A DNA stretch of 64,000 nucleotides, from assembly GCA_958510875.1 (NCBI GenBank), contig OY294068.1:85785043-85849042 (forward strand), in the 5' to 3' direction. Position 1 is the stretch's first letter, and every line of letters begins with the position of its first letter. Both the position numbers and the translations under genes were made by a program. The notes under the pieces were generated by a model. The model worked only from the letters and a program-made list of their open reading frames with translations, had not been told where the DNA came from and did not search any database. Below, one piece after another: positions 20,944 through 34,505 of the stretch. The DNA comes from Endomychus coccineus (lineage: Eukaryota > Arthropoda > Insecta > Coleoptera > Endomychidae).

Positions 20944-21635
20944 ATGTCGCAGTTATTCACGCTAACAAGCACTAACCATATATTCTCGTTCACACCGCAG
21001 AATTCGATAGAGTTGAAGCCCGATAAGCGATACTATTTGGCTTTGTTGAGATTTACTCCTTATAACTCTATACCGGATATCGAGAACGAAAAATTTTACT
21101 ATTCTGCGAGCGATGGAACTTTGAAAACAATCGGAATACCTTCTGGCAACTACGAACTATATGACATTGAAGAATCAATTCGGAAAAGATTGAACGTTAA
21201 AGAAGATGTCTTCTCGCTGAAACCCAATAACAATGCATTAAAGTGCGAGATATTCCATAAGAACCACGACATTTCGTTTGTTAACGAAGATAGCCTAGGC
21301 AAAATATTGGGATTTTCGCGTAGTCTTAAAAGGGCGTGGTGCACATGTCCGATTTGCTCGTCAACATTATAAAAGTAAGCAACATCCGGTTCGAATCAAA
21401 CATTACCGTAGGAGCCTTCTACCGAGATAGACCTGCGCATACGATCTACGACTTTCTCATCACCGACGATCTCGGCTATAGAATTGTGGAACGACCGAGG
21501 AATCCTCTATATTTACCAGTGTCAGATATCGTTGAAATTACCAACATCACCGTACTCGCTCTAGATCAGCATTCGAATCCGATAAATTTTCGTGGTGAAG
21601 AAAGTGTTCTACATCTACATTTACAAGAAGTCTGA
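20944..21635 (+). pseudogene. Polinton minor capsid (penton-like, single jelly-roll) protein, one frameshift
   Basis: From ATG 20944 the first part (to about 21340) has a beta-rich pattern with LKPDKRYYLALLRFTPYN, GIPSGNYELYDIEESI and FVNEDSLGKILGFS. A frame change between about 21336 and 21370 leads to the second part, with VNIIKVSNIRFESNI, PAHTIYDFLI, PRNPLYLPVSDIVEIT and the terminal NFRGEESVLHLHL. This set of motifs identifies the penton-like minor capsid protein of Polintons, predicted as a single jelly roll that forms the capsid vertices. About 230 residues, the usual size. One lesion only. Confidence 0.85.
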
Positions 21636-21644
21636 GAACAGAAT

Positions 21645-21800
21645 ATGGGTCTAGTTGTTGCTGGTGCTGCTGGCAATAAAAGAACCTCGCACGCTTCATA
21701 TTCATCAGTCTTCAACAAAACGCACAAAGTGCGAGAGCTACTACTACTCACCAAAGCTATTCGATTAGTTCTACAATCTTTAGGGTTTCGCTTTAAATAA
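21645..21800 (+). CDS. Small 51-residue ORF between the capsid genes
   Basis: The ATG at 21645 starts MGLVVAGAAGNKRTSHASYS and the frame ends at TAA 21798-21800, one base before the major capsid ATG. The N-terminus is Gly/Ala-rich (an MG start could allow N-myristoylation, speculative); the C-terminal half is leucine-rich and basic. No family recognised. Its tight fit between two capsid genes is the main support; it may equally be chance. Confidence 0.4.
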   Translation: MGLVVAGAAGNKRTSHASYSSVFNKTHKVRELLLLTKAIRLVLQSLGFRFK

Positions 21801-21801
21801 A

Positions 21802-23058
21802 ATGCCTAATAAGCGAAAGTTTAGCGGTGTAGATGATGATGGAGATAACAATGTTAACTCATCAATTTTCGATTTATACCAGCAGCCGAAATTCGACCAG
21901 TCGATTCGGAAAGCTGAGTATAGATCGATTACACCGTTCGTTGAAGCCTTCAATAACAGTGACATCGTGGAGTTTGGAATAAACCAAGTGGATGCGTTCT
22001 TTTCCATGAAGGATACTCTATTGGCAATCAAGGGAAAAATCGAAGTGACGGGGGAGGTAATGTTATATTGTTGCTGAATTATGGAGCCTTCCTTTTCGAC
22101 TCTTGCTCGTACATTGAGAGTGGCAGGGATATCGAAACAGTTCGAGATCCTGGTATAGTCAGCGCTGTTCGAGAATTTACCGGCTACGCTCCTACAGCTC
22201 CTACGCATATGGCTACCGCTAGTTGGTTGTACCCCCTTGAGAGCGTAGTCCTGCACGAAACTAAATCATTCAGTCAATTGATTCCGCTGAAGCATATATT
22301 CAACATTTTCAACGATTACCCGATGATTACATTTGGTAGGCAGACTATTCGACTGGTACGTGCTCGAAACGACAACGATTGCGTCAACATTGAAACCGCT
22401 ACGACCTCCGTTAAATTCCTGATTGACAGCATGTAATTGAAAGTGAAGTATATCTATCCCAACGATATAATTAGAGAAAAGCTATTGCCTCGCAATCAAG
22501 AGTGATTCGCCCATCCTAATTCCATTCTCGAAGTGGAAATGTCATGAGCTTCCTGCCATAACAAGCGAGGCCCGACGAGAAATTTGGGCGGTCAAGACTA
22601 GTGCAGCAGTTGAAGAACCCCGCTATGTCATAGTATTCTTTCAAACGGACAAACGAAACAATGTGAAGGCTAACCCCACAATATTTGACCATCTGGATAT
22701 AACAAGTATTCGCTTATCTCTAAACGACGAATATTACCCCAACGAGCGAATGAACTTTGCCAAGGATGATTTCACGCTCGCCCACCATAACTATACAGAG
22801 TTCTACTCTAGCTATACAAATTCCTCGTCGGCTGTGGAACATCCAATGTTAGATTACGCCAGTTTCAAAAAACGCGCCCTCTACGTAATCAATTGTTCGA
22901 AACAGGAGGAAGCAGTGAAATCTGCAACTGTTGATGTGCGATTGGAAATCGAGGCAGATAAGGGATTTCCAGCCAATACGAAAGCATATTGCATCATCAT
23001 TCACGATTGTTTGATGGAGTACTCCCCCCTCTCGGAAATAGTGAAGAGCCTAATCTAA
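21802..23058 (+). pseudogene. Polinton major capsid protein (double jelly-roll), frameshifted
   Basis: The hexon-type capsid protein. The ATG at 21802 begins MPNKRKFSGVDDDGD; the N-terminal arm leads to FSMKDTLLAIKGKIEVTG. The frame changes near 22060 to AFLFDSCSYIESG and continues with FSQLIPLKHIFNIFNDYP and RLVRARNDNDC to 22436. A damaged middle part (22440-22660) still shows REIWAVKTS and EEPRYVIVFFQTDKRN in other frames. The C-terminal frame to 23058 contains DDFTLAHHNYTEFYSS, LDYASFKKRALYVINCSKQ, VDVRLEIEADKGFP and AYCIIIHDCLMEYSPL. About 415 residues, the size of the smaller Polinton MCP type. At least three frameshifts. Membership is clear from the VINCSKQ and DYxSF region. Confidence 0.88.
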
Positions 23059-23099
23059 AACATGCAGCCTAACGACCGATCAGTTCAGTACAAGCCATC

Positions 23100-23606
23100 A
23101 TGAGAATAGCATTGGTCGACATTCAGGGATTCATCATCGATGATGTCTTTCACCCTAAAGAAATGTCCATATAAATTGGGTTCAAACGACATTATTCGTT
23201 GTTCAAGCCAGCCGTACCGCTTACGATGTTGAGTGAGAAGGACCGGAAATCCGCTTGGTATTTGGAACATTTTTGTCATGGTTTGGAATATACATCGGGA
23301 GATGTGGAATCTGAAGAAATTGATAATATCCTAAGATTGACTCTACTGTGTGCAGCCGACATTATATATGTTCGTGGTCATCAAAAAGCCGAATTTCTCA
23401 CGAAAAAGTGTGTGGAGCTAGATATCTTTCCACGAATCGTAGATGTATGCAGTTTCGACAACACCCTATGTCAAACGGGTAAATTCGATCCGACAAACAG
23501 ACTGAGCTGCCTAAATCATCGCAATGATGGAGGGAAACATAGGTGCGCAGTCCACCATGTCGATAATTTACAACATTGGCTCCTCACCATCATACTTCCA
23601 AAATAA
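23100..23606 (+). pseudogene. Polinton end gene, right copy; single in-frame stop
   Basis: The ATG at 23100 gives MRIALVDIQGF, then a TAA at about 23173-23175 in frame; reading continues in the same frame as IGFKRHYSLFKPAVPL, HGLEYTSGD, ADIIYVRGHQKAEFL and a Cys/His-rich end (CLNHRNDGGKHRCAVHH). Apart from this single stop the 168-residue frame is intact. It shares motif order with the left end gene. Both lie just inside their TIRs, and both are on the plus strand, so they are not simply part of the inverted repeat. The function is unknown; the CLxH...C pattern could be a zinc site. Confidence 0.65.
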
Positions 23607-23654
23607 AAACTTTTTCCAAAATGAATAAAAATATTATCAATATTTGATATTCCA

Positions 23655-24172
23655 TTTCTCATACACCTCACGCGATGGCGACACCTCTCCGAAGCAGTCT
23701 GTACCTTTGGTCCACCATGACAGCTGTCACGTGGTGGCGACACCTCCACGAAGCAGTCTGTATCTTTAGTCCATCATGACAGCTGTCACGTGGTGGCGAC
23801 ACCTCCACGAAGCAGTCTGTACCTTTGGTCCGCCATGACAGCTGTCACTTGGTGGCGACACCTCCACGAAGTAGTCTGTACCTTTGGTCCGGCATGACAG
23901 CTGTCACTTGGTGGCGACACCTCCACGAAGCAGTCTGTATCTTTGGTCCGCCATGACAGGTGTCACATGATAGTCGCGTGACCCTGTACATGTGACACAC
24001 TCTTTACAAGCACCCTGTACACTCTTTACAAACAACCTGTCCTTATCTCACACCTTATCACATTCCTTCTTTCAAAACTGATAAGGACAACCTCACACCG
24101 GATGCACATCAACAGCTAGACCGGAAGTGGAGACCGGATATCCTGGTGCAGAACTAGTCCAGTTAATCTACT
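23655..24172 (-). repeat. Polinton right TIR with five ~60-bp tandem units
   Basis: Inverted copy of the left TIR. Tandem units at about 23672-23985 repeat GTGGCGACACCTCCACGAAG, a GTACCTTTGGTCC-type core and ATGACAGCTGTCAC. Outer part 23985-24172 equals the left outer TIR without the LTR insertion. The element ends TCTACT at 24172, followed by GATGAT. Confidence 0.92.
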
Positions 24173-24178
24173 GATGAT

Positions 24179-25195
24179 TGATTACGAACACTTTTACTGC
24201 TTCGTTGGAAATATTAATAAAATTTTGGTTATGTAGAGTTGCAGTCGAGCTTAGGTTCAGCTCCGATGTTTAATTTTGAGTTGAAGAGAGTCATATGCTC
24301 TTTCCAGATGTTGACGGCAAACTAAAACTAGCTTTCCTTGATTTTCCTTCCATAGGTCTCTCAAAAGGAAGTTTGTTTTCATATCTTGCGACCAATCAGG
24401 TATTTAATTGAATAAAGTTATCATTCATTCTACTTTATGAATAACATACATTCACCAACATTTTTCCTCACATTTTGGTTTATAATAACCTATGATTAGG
24501 TTTCTAATAACCTGATAATTCCCATTATTAGATCTTATTTGACAGTTGTCATTTCTTAAATTTAGTACATGATTTTAAATATGAATAAAACTTATACAAT
24601 TTTGTATAACTGAAATGCCTTAATACTAGGTTACATCTATAACATATTCTTAATATATTCTAATTGTTTGCTATCTTCAGATAGTCTTGAATCATTTGAA
24701 TTATGATTTTCTCACTTCGTAGCACTGTACGTTTTTTCCACTATCCACTATTTCTTCTTTTCACTCTTACAAACTACATTACAAATTTGTTTCAATTATA
24801 TTACAATCTTCAATCTTTTATTCTAATTATATATTGGACTTTTAAATAACGTTTTCGATTCCATATCATATATTTATTTAACTTTTATTATTTTATTATT
24901 TTTTTTTTTATTTTCAAACGAAAAATACATTTCATTTTCACAGTTGAGAAAAAAGAAAAAAAAAAAACAAATACATATAATTATTTTGAAATTAAATTAT
25001 CAAAAATAACAATACTATACTTGTTGTGCACAAACATATACAATATAACTAAAAATTAAATAGAACGAGGAAGTTTAAGATTAAAGGAAGTACTAGAAAG
25101 GGTACTTTTCTATTTTTAATGTCTCAGTAAATCATAATTTTACCATTTTATTTTATATCGGAATTATTTTATATCGGAAATGAAATCATAACAAT
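24179..25195. other. AT-rich intron sequence, nothing recognised
   Basis: No ORF, repeat family or RNA identified. Contains A- and T-runs near 24900-24970. Confidence 0.6.
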
Positions 25196-25244
25196 GTATA
25201 TATATATATATAGTTCGCCTAGATTTTCCAGACTCACGGTCGAA

Positions 25245-25286
25245 TCACCTGAAGATGGCAGATGCGACTTTGCCGAAACGTCGTGA
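25245..25286 (+). ncRNA. Hammerhead ribozyme-like motif next to (TA)n
   Basis: The order of elements matches a minimal hammerhead: stem I strand TCAC, box CTGAAGA, stem II GGCA/TGCC enclosing a 10-nt loop, box GAAA, a two-base CG helix III position, TC as the cleavage dinucleotide, and the stem I partner GTGA. Such minimal hammerheads with almost no helix III are known in Penelope-like elements. The motif lies about 60 bp upstream of a (TA)n tract. Activity is not shown. Confidence 0.55.
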
Positions 25287-25344
25287 AATTGGTCCTTTTG
25301 AGGACCGAAACCACACAACGCGGATCAATACCCGAGAATCCAGT

Positions 25345-25349
25345 TCTAC

Positions 25350-25406
<57 letters not shown>
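25345..25406. repeat. (TA)n microsatellite
   Basis: About 60 bp of TATA repeats with TACATATACATA at the left edge; another short (TA)n lies at 25196-25211. Confidence 0.9.
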
Positions 25407-25413
<7 letters not shown>

Positions 25414-26085
25414 TGTAATAAAATAATTATTGGGTGCCAAATGTAAGCTACACAATTTCCACCTTCCCTTGATTCTAAATTAATCAAAAAGATGAATTTA
25501 TCCAAGTTACTAATATTTCCGAAACTAGCTCAAATTCGTGGTTGTTCGGCCCTTTTCGTTAACAATGATGATACTTGCCCTATTCCTTTTGAAACAACAA
25601 ACCCTGGGCGCCACCACGAGTTGAAAAAGAAGAATTTCAGGCTGTTATCAATAAAGGAATTAGCATCATTGAATTGGTAGTGAGTAAAAAGAAAAGAAAC
25701 AAAGCATATAAAAACAATAACAAATATATTCAATTATTAATGAACAATAGGAAAATAGTTATACAAACTCGCATAAATATAAAACTGAAGCAATTGTAAA
25801 TGAAGGTAATCATTCTACTTTGACTCAGCAATTACGACCAGCATCTAATTCATCATGGTGATGAAAGTTGCAACAGAGATATTGAAATTACTCCCCTGTG
25901 TTCCTCCTGTGGTCCTGATGATGGCTCCGCGAGGTATCTAGCAGTTTATTGGATCCAATATCCTCCTATCGAAAAAGAAAGAAAATACACCAGTAGGATG
26001 TCCACAAGAGAAGTTAAATTTAACATGTGCAATGGCTCAGTATTGACGCTGTGAATAGCTGAGTTAGGCTAGAAAAATGTTGATA
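25407..26085. other. Intron sequence with one unassigned ORF
   Basis: A 62-codon frame at 25492-25680 (MNLSKLLIFPKLAQIRGC...) has an ATG and no recognised relatives; I cannot support it as a gene or exon. The remainder shows nothing. Confidence 0.4.
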
Positions 26086-26089
26086 GGTG

Positions 26090-28205
26090 TATAACGTGCC
26101 CTTGCCGCTTTTCGGTAAATTGCTTACTGCGTAAGCTTCGAATCCTCGGGCGCCAGATTTTTCCCAAAGGTTTACTCCTTTTTGAGGACTTCTGCTAGGG
26201 TCCTCTCCACAAGGCTCGTCACTATGCTATCTAAAAATAGCCTTGTCCCTAGGGTAGCTACAGTGAAGTATAACCAGAGTCCAATGGGCAGAAAACAGTA
26301 TCGAAATTGTGGGCTTTAATTACAATTGATACCTGGTTATAACTTAGCTCGTTAAAGATGGAGCAGAAATAATTTAATAAAACAGGGAATTCCAAATAAT
26401 AAAATATATAATAAATATAACAACTACACTTTCAGAATAATCAATATAAATGCAATTGAACGGTATTATTTCACAAAATTACACCCAGACGGAAAATGTA
26501 ATGAAGCTCAAACGGTAAATGAAAACTCTTTCAAGAAGTCAACTCTACGATAAGTTCGGTTTCGCTAAATTTAATTCAGCGGTACGGGATCGGTTGATGA
26601 ATGATTCAGAATGATCAATTTGCGGAAAAGTACGAATCAAACAGGTCTCAGCGTAATGAGCGGTATGCGGTAAATTTTAGATAGCAGCACTAGTAAATGA
26701 AATGTTCAAATCACACTACGATATATTCGGTTATTAATTCGGTTGGTTCGGAAAATATTGTTTAAACTAGTTTTCCGATTGTACGATATCAGATTTTACT
26801 ATGTTTCGGTTAATCACTCTAATTGAGTTTATTCTGTCATCACACCCACCCTTGTACTAACTTTCACGGAGTACCCGGTAATTGTGTGACAGTGTTAGAT
26901 TTTATACACTCTACAGATTCGGAACCTAAACAATTAGGGCTTATACTTCCGGTATCAACACATTGTGCACAAACCCTAATTATCTTATCTGCAATAACCC
27001 CTATATCCACGGCCGAGGACTTCTCATAGTATTAAGGGAATTATTACGATTCTCAATCGTCACACAATCACACAACCACCCTCAGCTTATACTTCCGGTA
27101 TCAGCACGGCGTGCACAAATATACCCAAAGACGCCCCTGTCGTTCAAACATACACACTCTATACACACTACACAATTACTTGAATATTTCAATTCACGCG
27201 CGAATTCAAATCGTGCGCGATTCGACCTATGATAAACTAGGATAAACTCAAATTCACCAATTCAAATTACTGAATACTACGGAACTCAGGTATCGTACAA
27301 ACGTTCACCAATTACAATAACAATCATCAATTACGGAAATCACTATATCGTAATGCTCAAAAATGTAAACTTATTTGCTATCATTTACCTTCTGAACAAT
27401 TCACTTGCACGGAAAACTATTATTAATTCACCGTTTTAAACCTGACTCAAACTCGGGTTTTTAATTCACTTCGATTCTTAAATGATTACACTTCAACGAT
27501 ATTAATCGGAATTCAAAAAAACAAGAGCGTTACTTTGCTGATTGAAAATCAAAAACACAAGAGCTACTGTACGGCTCGAAATTCAAAAACACAAGAGCTA
27601 CTTCACTGATTGAAAATCAAAAACACAAGAGATATTGTACGGCTCGAAATTCAAAAACACAAGAGCTACTGTACGGCTCGAAATTCAAAAACACAAGAGA
27701 GCGATCTTTCGGCTGTCACGGCTTTTATATGTTTTCCGAGGTTCTGGACAGGTCTGCTCCACCAAATCCTTATTTTGTGACATTTGTTTTTACTTATGCC
27801 CCGAACAATGGTTAAAAGTGACGCTAAAATTCGCGCTCATGATATCACACCAGTTCTTCCCAGTGGAGTAAACAAGTGTTATCGGAGTTTTTAGGTTGTT
27901 CGCCCTTCTTATACATAAGGCTGCACAAAGTTTGGTGTCTAAACTGGCCAGCCCCTGTTTTTGCAACATATTTTTATCGGAATGAAATGCAATTTTGAAC
28001 GGGCATGAATTGGATTCATCTATTTGAATAATTATACTTATTTGAAATTACGGAGATTTATACAAGTGACAATCACGGAATACACATTCGGAATTCATTC
28101 ATATCTATTGAAATAATGAACTGTTCAAACTGAAATTACATGTAACATCCGTATTTATTGCCTGATCTAAATTAAATAATCTTTCAAAATTTAAGCTTCG
28201 TTACA
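26090..28205 (-). mobile_element. Solo LTR, second copy (2.12 kb), outside the Polinton
   Basis: Reverse-oriented copy of the LTR at 4018-6083: it starts (on +) TATAACGTGCCC and ends CTTCGTTACA, flanked by the 4-bp duplication GGTG (26086-26089 and 28206-28209). The different target duplication shows an independent insertion. It has five copies of the 35-bp array (27530-27700) and the conserved TATAAAAG on the complement near 27730. No internal retrotransposon genes adjoin it. Confidence 0.8.
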
Positions 28206-28209
28206 GGTG

Positions 28210-29101
28210 AAGCCAAGATAAATTATGATTACAATTACAAATTAAATTGATATGTGACAATTATTTAGAATTTACTACAATTTTAACAAAATGAATTTAA
28301 GCAAGGTTAGAGAAAAATGAATTGAGTTTGAAGTTAGATATGAGTTAAAGTTCAGAGATTCCTAGAACCACGTGGGTGGATTTCGTATTATTAGTACTCT
28401 TTATTATGATTACGGGATTGTTTAACGAGTCCCACGTTAACTCTATAATCGAAGGTATTGGAAACAAGGCTCGTGGAATTATTAATTATGGAGTGGTTAG
28501 TTCTAGCCCATCCTCTATATTTCTCGTACCTTTTCGATTTGAATGAAGCTACGTTGTTCGTATTACGAAGAGTTCAAAGCAAAAGAAAACATACGATATA
28601 TTAATCCCACGTGTATTCAGAAAATGGACTCAGGTGATTTGTAAAATTGAATAAATGATAATATGAATGAAATTACAATATCTATAATCAAGAGATCTAG
28701 GTGCCTGTTATAAGAGCAGGAAACAATCAAAGTTTTGTATAAATCAGAGTAAGCCTGATTGTGAATGAAATATTAAGATTCAATGCTTCTCAATAAACAA
28801 TTTAATTAATAACTTTGATTAAGACCTACCTTGTCTACACAGAAACACCAAAGATAGTTAGTTATCAACCGCAACCGGTTTTATTCCGAGTCTCCCTTCC
28901 TAATTAATAATTCGGATGTGGAGGTAACAATATAGTATTCAATGAATCCGCACCGTATTAATTGAATACAGTTAACTATATCATTTAAGATAGAGTTCTT
29001 TAATTGGGAGGAAGTTCAAGGATATAAAATCAAATTATTATAGGTTTCTATCATGATAATGATTTGTAACGATCCATTCAAAATGTCGTCACAATATATA
29101 C
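28210..29101. other. Intron sequence, nothing recognised
   Basis: About 890 bp of AT-rich sequence, ending in a short TATATA just before the 5'-truncated non-LTR copy. No coding or structural signal found. Confidence 0.55.
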
Positions 29102-30777
<1,676 letters not shown>

Positions 30778-30815
<38 letters not shown>

Positions 30816-30925
30816 TTGCTTTCTTGGTATTTTGGTTCGTATGCAGACTGAAAATAAAATAAAAATTCTCTTTGACGTTTCGATAATAGTTTATTATCTT
30901 TATCAAAATTGTGAACTAGTGTTTT
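30778..30925. repeat. (TA)n followed by dispersed repeat with a degenerate hammerhead-like motif
   Basis: 30778-30811 is TA repeat. 30815-30925 is a second copy of the segment at 2432-2515. On the minus strand it contains TTGATAA, a 6-bp stem ATAAT/ATTAT, and GAAACGTC, resembling a hammerhead whose first box has two substitutions; an inactive relic at best. Confidence 0.4.
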
Positions 30926-31301
30926 CATGTAATTCAGAAAATAAACTTCCTAATGTTACAACCGGTTGGCAAAAAACCCAAACGACCTTCTTTTTCCATA
31001 AAATATCTATTAACTAAAAAAAATGAGTTCATAAAACCTTGGAAGTTATTGCTATTAAAATTGGATGCTTAGAGTTTATAGATTCTCAAAACTTCACAAA
31101 AAATCTTGTTGGAACGGATCGGCGTGAAGTATAATATGTGGTGGCTTTTAGATTAATTTTCAATTTCAATCCTTTTATTGTATAGAAAGAACAGGTTAAT
31201 GATTTATGTCAAGTCGGTATCCTCCAATGGAATAATAGTAATGAAGCTGATTTTGGGTAAAAATATTAAATTATTACCTTCCTAAATCTGTGACTATCTA
31301 T
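30926..31301. other. Intron sequence, nothing recognised
   Basis: AT-rich, no ORF or structural signal. Confidence 0.55.
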
Positions 31302-31723
31302 TGAGAGATATAGAATTAAATTTTCTGAATTATGAAAATAGCTTAGATAATTTAACATTAGGATTATAAAGATGAATAAACGTAAAAGACTGAACCATAG
31401 GCGTGATTCGAACTCACGTTACTGGATTTCTAGTCCAGGGTGCTTACCAATTACACCATTTCGATCCCGTTAGACTTTTATATTTTTCGTAAATATAAAC
31501 CTCTGAAAGAATAGTAGATCATTGATGAACACAATGCGATTCGATGATCTACCATAGATCACCTATTCACGCACAGTCATATAAAGTTCATTCGTTTTTG
31601 AAGTGAGGATTATAGGTTAAAGTATGGCTCTGGTTGGCAACAACATGACAGTCGATTATAATCGTATATTAAATTATCTAAGTTATCTTCATAATTCAGA
31701 AAATTTAATTCTATATCTCTTAA
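31302..31723. mobile_element. Short TIR element carrying a tRNA-like sequence
   Basis: 31302-31372 and 31655-31723 are inverted repeats of about 70 bp (core AGAGATATAGAATTAAATTT). They bracket 280 bp that includes the tRNA-like sequence at 31393-31468 and a shorter inverted pair (TAGATCATTGATG/CGATGATCTA). No protein. Could be a MITE that captured a tRNA gene, or an inverted duplication around one. Confidence 0.55.
31393..31468 (-). tRNA. tRNA-like pseudogene (Ser-AGA-type anticodon arm)
   Basis: On the minus strand a D arm (GGTG/CACC), an anticodon arm CTGGA-CTAGAAA-TCCAG with AGA in the anticodon position, and a T arm (CGTGA-GTTCGAA-TCACG) are all paired. Pol III A box (TGGTGTAATTGG) and B box (GTTCGAATC) are present. 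The acceptor strands do not pair (3' side CCTATGG) and the long variable arm expected for tRNA-Ser is absent, so I call a pseudogene or SINE-like head, not a working tRNA. Confidence 0.55.
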
Positions 31724-31841
31724 GTTACATACAGGAAATTGTGGCCTATTAGGCTAAGAAACTTTAAACTTGTTTATACTCAACCAGCACAGTTCTATCG
31801 AAATATATAAGAACCAAGATGCAGTCATTGGATAAGAACTG

Positions 31842-34505
31842 TCAAGTAATTGCCAACCAAAGCAATCCTTTAATAGTTGATCTATGGCAGTGTGCATAAT
31901 TTGTGATAATAAATTTGTTTGCTTTTCTCGAAAAGGCTATGTTTAGGCGTAGGATATTACAAGTTTTAGGTAGCATGTAGATTAGAAAACGATGGCATAT
32001 ATTCTTGTTGAATTTTTGAGTGAGTAGTGATTCTTTTACTGGTGGTATAAAAAGTGGGAATGGTGTTTCCAAGTAATTTATTTTTAAATGCATGCACACA
32101 TAAGCTATGGAAGTATAGTATTCGAATGTTACTAATATCCTCTGAGTAAAGGTTTGTATGAAAATATCTTTTTTTCTTCAAATAATTTGGACTTTTTTTA
32201 GTATATAATTTTGTATTGTATTCAGCTTTTGTGAAGAACTTTTATACGCTGCTCCCCACACCAAAATACCATAACGGAAGATGGATTCAGCTAGAGATTT
32301 GTAAATCAGTATGAGTAGATTTTTTGATAAAAATTGTCGTAGTTAATAAAATTTTTATATTAGCTTCCTCACCTTTTTCGTTAGATAATTTATATGATTG
32401 TACCATTTCAAATGGTTGTCAATAATAATGCCCAAATATTTAACTTCTTCCATTTCCATAATTTCGTTTTTCATACCCGGAATTCTCATACTGGAAAAGC
32501 TGGGTCTATTTGACGATGTTATAGAGAAGGCAAGATCGTGGGTCTCCCTGACATTTAATGAGAGGCGATTCATACTCAGCCATTCAATAATAGTTTCCAT
32601 GCTTTGTTGGATAGAGTTTTTAGTTTCAAACCATGTATTTATGCTGAAAATTACAACTGTATCATCAGTATATGATATTATTCCTGCTTTTATTTTTAAG
32701 CAGAGCAGAGAGTTTATATATGCTTTGAAAAGTATTGGACCAAGAACTGTTCCTTGGGGAACCCCCATTTTTGTAGTCGTAGTTTCACTTGGTGTATCAT
32801 TTATTTGGACACTATGTTTGCGATCAATCAGATAACAGCGGAAAAGATCCAACACTGTTCCTCGTATACCAGAACGCTCCAATACGTTGAGAAGTATTGT
32901 ATGATCAACAGTGTCAAATGCTTTTGCCAAGTCCAAGGATATTGCAATGCATTTTCTGTTTGCATCCAGTTCCTCTGTAATACTTCTGATAACGTTGTAC
33001 ATGGCATCTGTGGTGGTTATGCCTGTTCGAAAACCATATTGGTAGTCATGTATAATTTTGTTTTCATCGAAAAATTTAACTAACCGAGTCTTCAAGCATT
33101 TTTCAAAGATTTTTGTGAAACAGTTTATCATGCTGATAGGTCTATAGTCAGCAATTTTTGTTTTGTCGCCAGTTTTATGAATTGGGATAATTATAGAAGA
33201 TTTGAACTGAGTGGGACGTGTCCTTTTTGAATAATCAAAATATGTATTTAAGAGGTTCTAAAAAATATTGATGAGTCTGTTTAATTGTTTCTGTGGTTAT
33301 TCCTTCTATGCCGGAGGGAGTGTTATTTTTCAATGTAGATATATGTTCTATCAATTCATTTGTTTTCATTGGGTTTAGAAACATGGAATTGGGATCTATT
33401 AAAATATTTTCATTAATTGTCAAAGAAGAAATATCTTCGACCATGTTTGAGCCTATATAACTGGAATAATTATTACAATAGTTTGCCATTAGTTTGTTAT
33501 CATCAAGTACAGCACCTTCATTGTCAGTAATCTGTAATATATTTTTATTGTTGCTTCTTTCATTAGTGGCTTCTGAAGTTAGTTGATAAGTTTTCCTTAA
33601 ATTGTATTTGTTACTTTCAATTTGTTTAAGATAATAGTTATTTCCATTTTTATATAGAAGTTTATTTATGTGTTTGCTTAGTTGTGTTTTTAATTCGTCC
33701 CTATTTCTTATTGATTTAATTAATCCTTCGGTAATTCAAGGTTTGATTTTGGTGTGTTTTTTATGCCATAGTCTCGTACATTTGAAATTTCCAATAATTT
33801 TTTCAAGTTTATTTAAAAAGAAGTCGGTTTCAAGTTGAGGGTCATTTTCATTTAATACTGTATCCCACGATTATTTTTGTAGTAAAGTCATCAACTTTTC
33901 AAAGTCTATTTTTAATCTAAATTTTTTGGTGTTATCGGAGGTTTTTGCTTCATCGGAGTTGTACTGTATATTTAGTGGTAATGAGTAATGATATGTAATG
34001 TTGTACTTAAGAACATATGAGTTGAAAATCAAATTTTGATTACTGCTCGATTTTTTAAGGAAAATATGATCGATACATGACTTGGTATGAGGAGTAATTC
34101 TTGTAGGATTTTGTATGTACGGCACAAATCCGTGTTTAGCTAGTACAGCAAGATGTTTGTCCACATTAACATCGTTTTCATTTGATAGATTAATGATGAC
34201 ATCACCAATAAGAATGTCCAATTCATTGGTTTGTATTGTGTCCAGGTATGAATTTAGTTCATCAACAAACAAAACAGGTCCATATAGAGCAATTATTCTA
34301 GAGGACACATCATTGATTGTTAAATTTATGATGCATTGAGGTACGCCGCATAAAATTAGTTTATAATTTGAAATATTGTAGTTGAGGTTTGATTTTATTA
34401 GGATCAAAACTCCGTTGTTTCTATTGAAGTCACCATCATTATAATATATTGTCGTATAGCCTGGTATATTAAGGTTATTTATCGGTACATTTTTGGAACA
34501 TTCGC
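31842..34505 (-). pseudogene. LINE ORF2: endonuclease (C-terminal part) and reverse transcriptase
   Basis: 34505-33871 carries the end of an apurinic-type endonuclease: IGDVIINL in place of the GDxN box, CIDHIFLK, and TYHYSLPL where SDH is expected (Ser and Asp replaced). RT follows: ISLDLAKAFDTVDH (motif A), KMGVPQGTVLGPILF (motif B') and IISYTDDTVV (the YADD box, Ala to Thr), in the open frame 33131-32355. A C-terminal segment with YGILVWG continues in two frames to about 31842. Stops or shifts occur near 33868, 33735, 33235, 32355 and 32180. The type of RT (AKAFDTVDH, GTVLGPILF) fits the Jockey/CR1 group of insects. It would copy LINE RNA at the target; not functional here. Confidence 0.85.

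Noticed and set aside
25492..25680. 62-residue ORF as a host exon
   Set aside because: No recognised protein family and no convincing splice sites.
31393..31468. Functional tRNA-Ser gene
   Set aside because: The acceptor stem does not pair and the long variable arm is missing.
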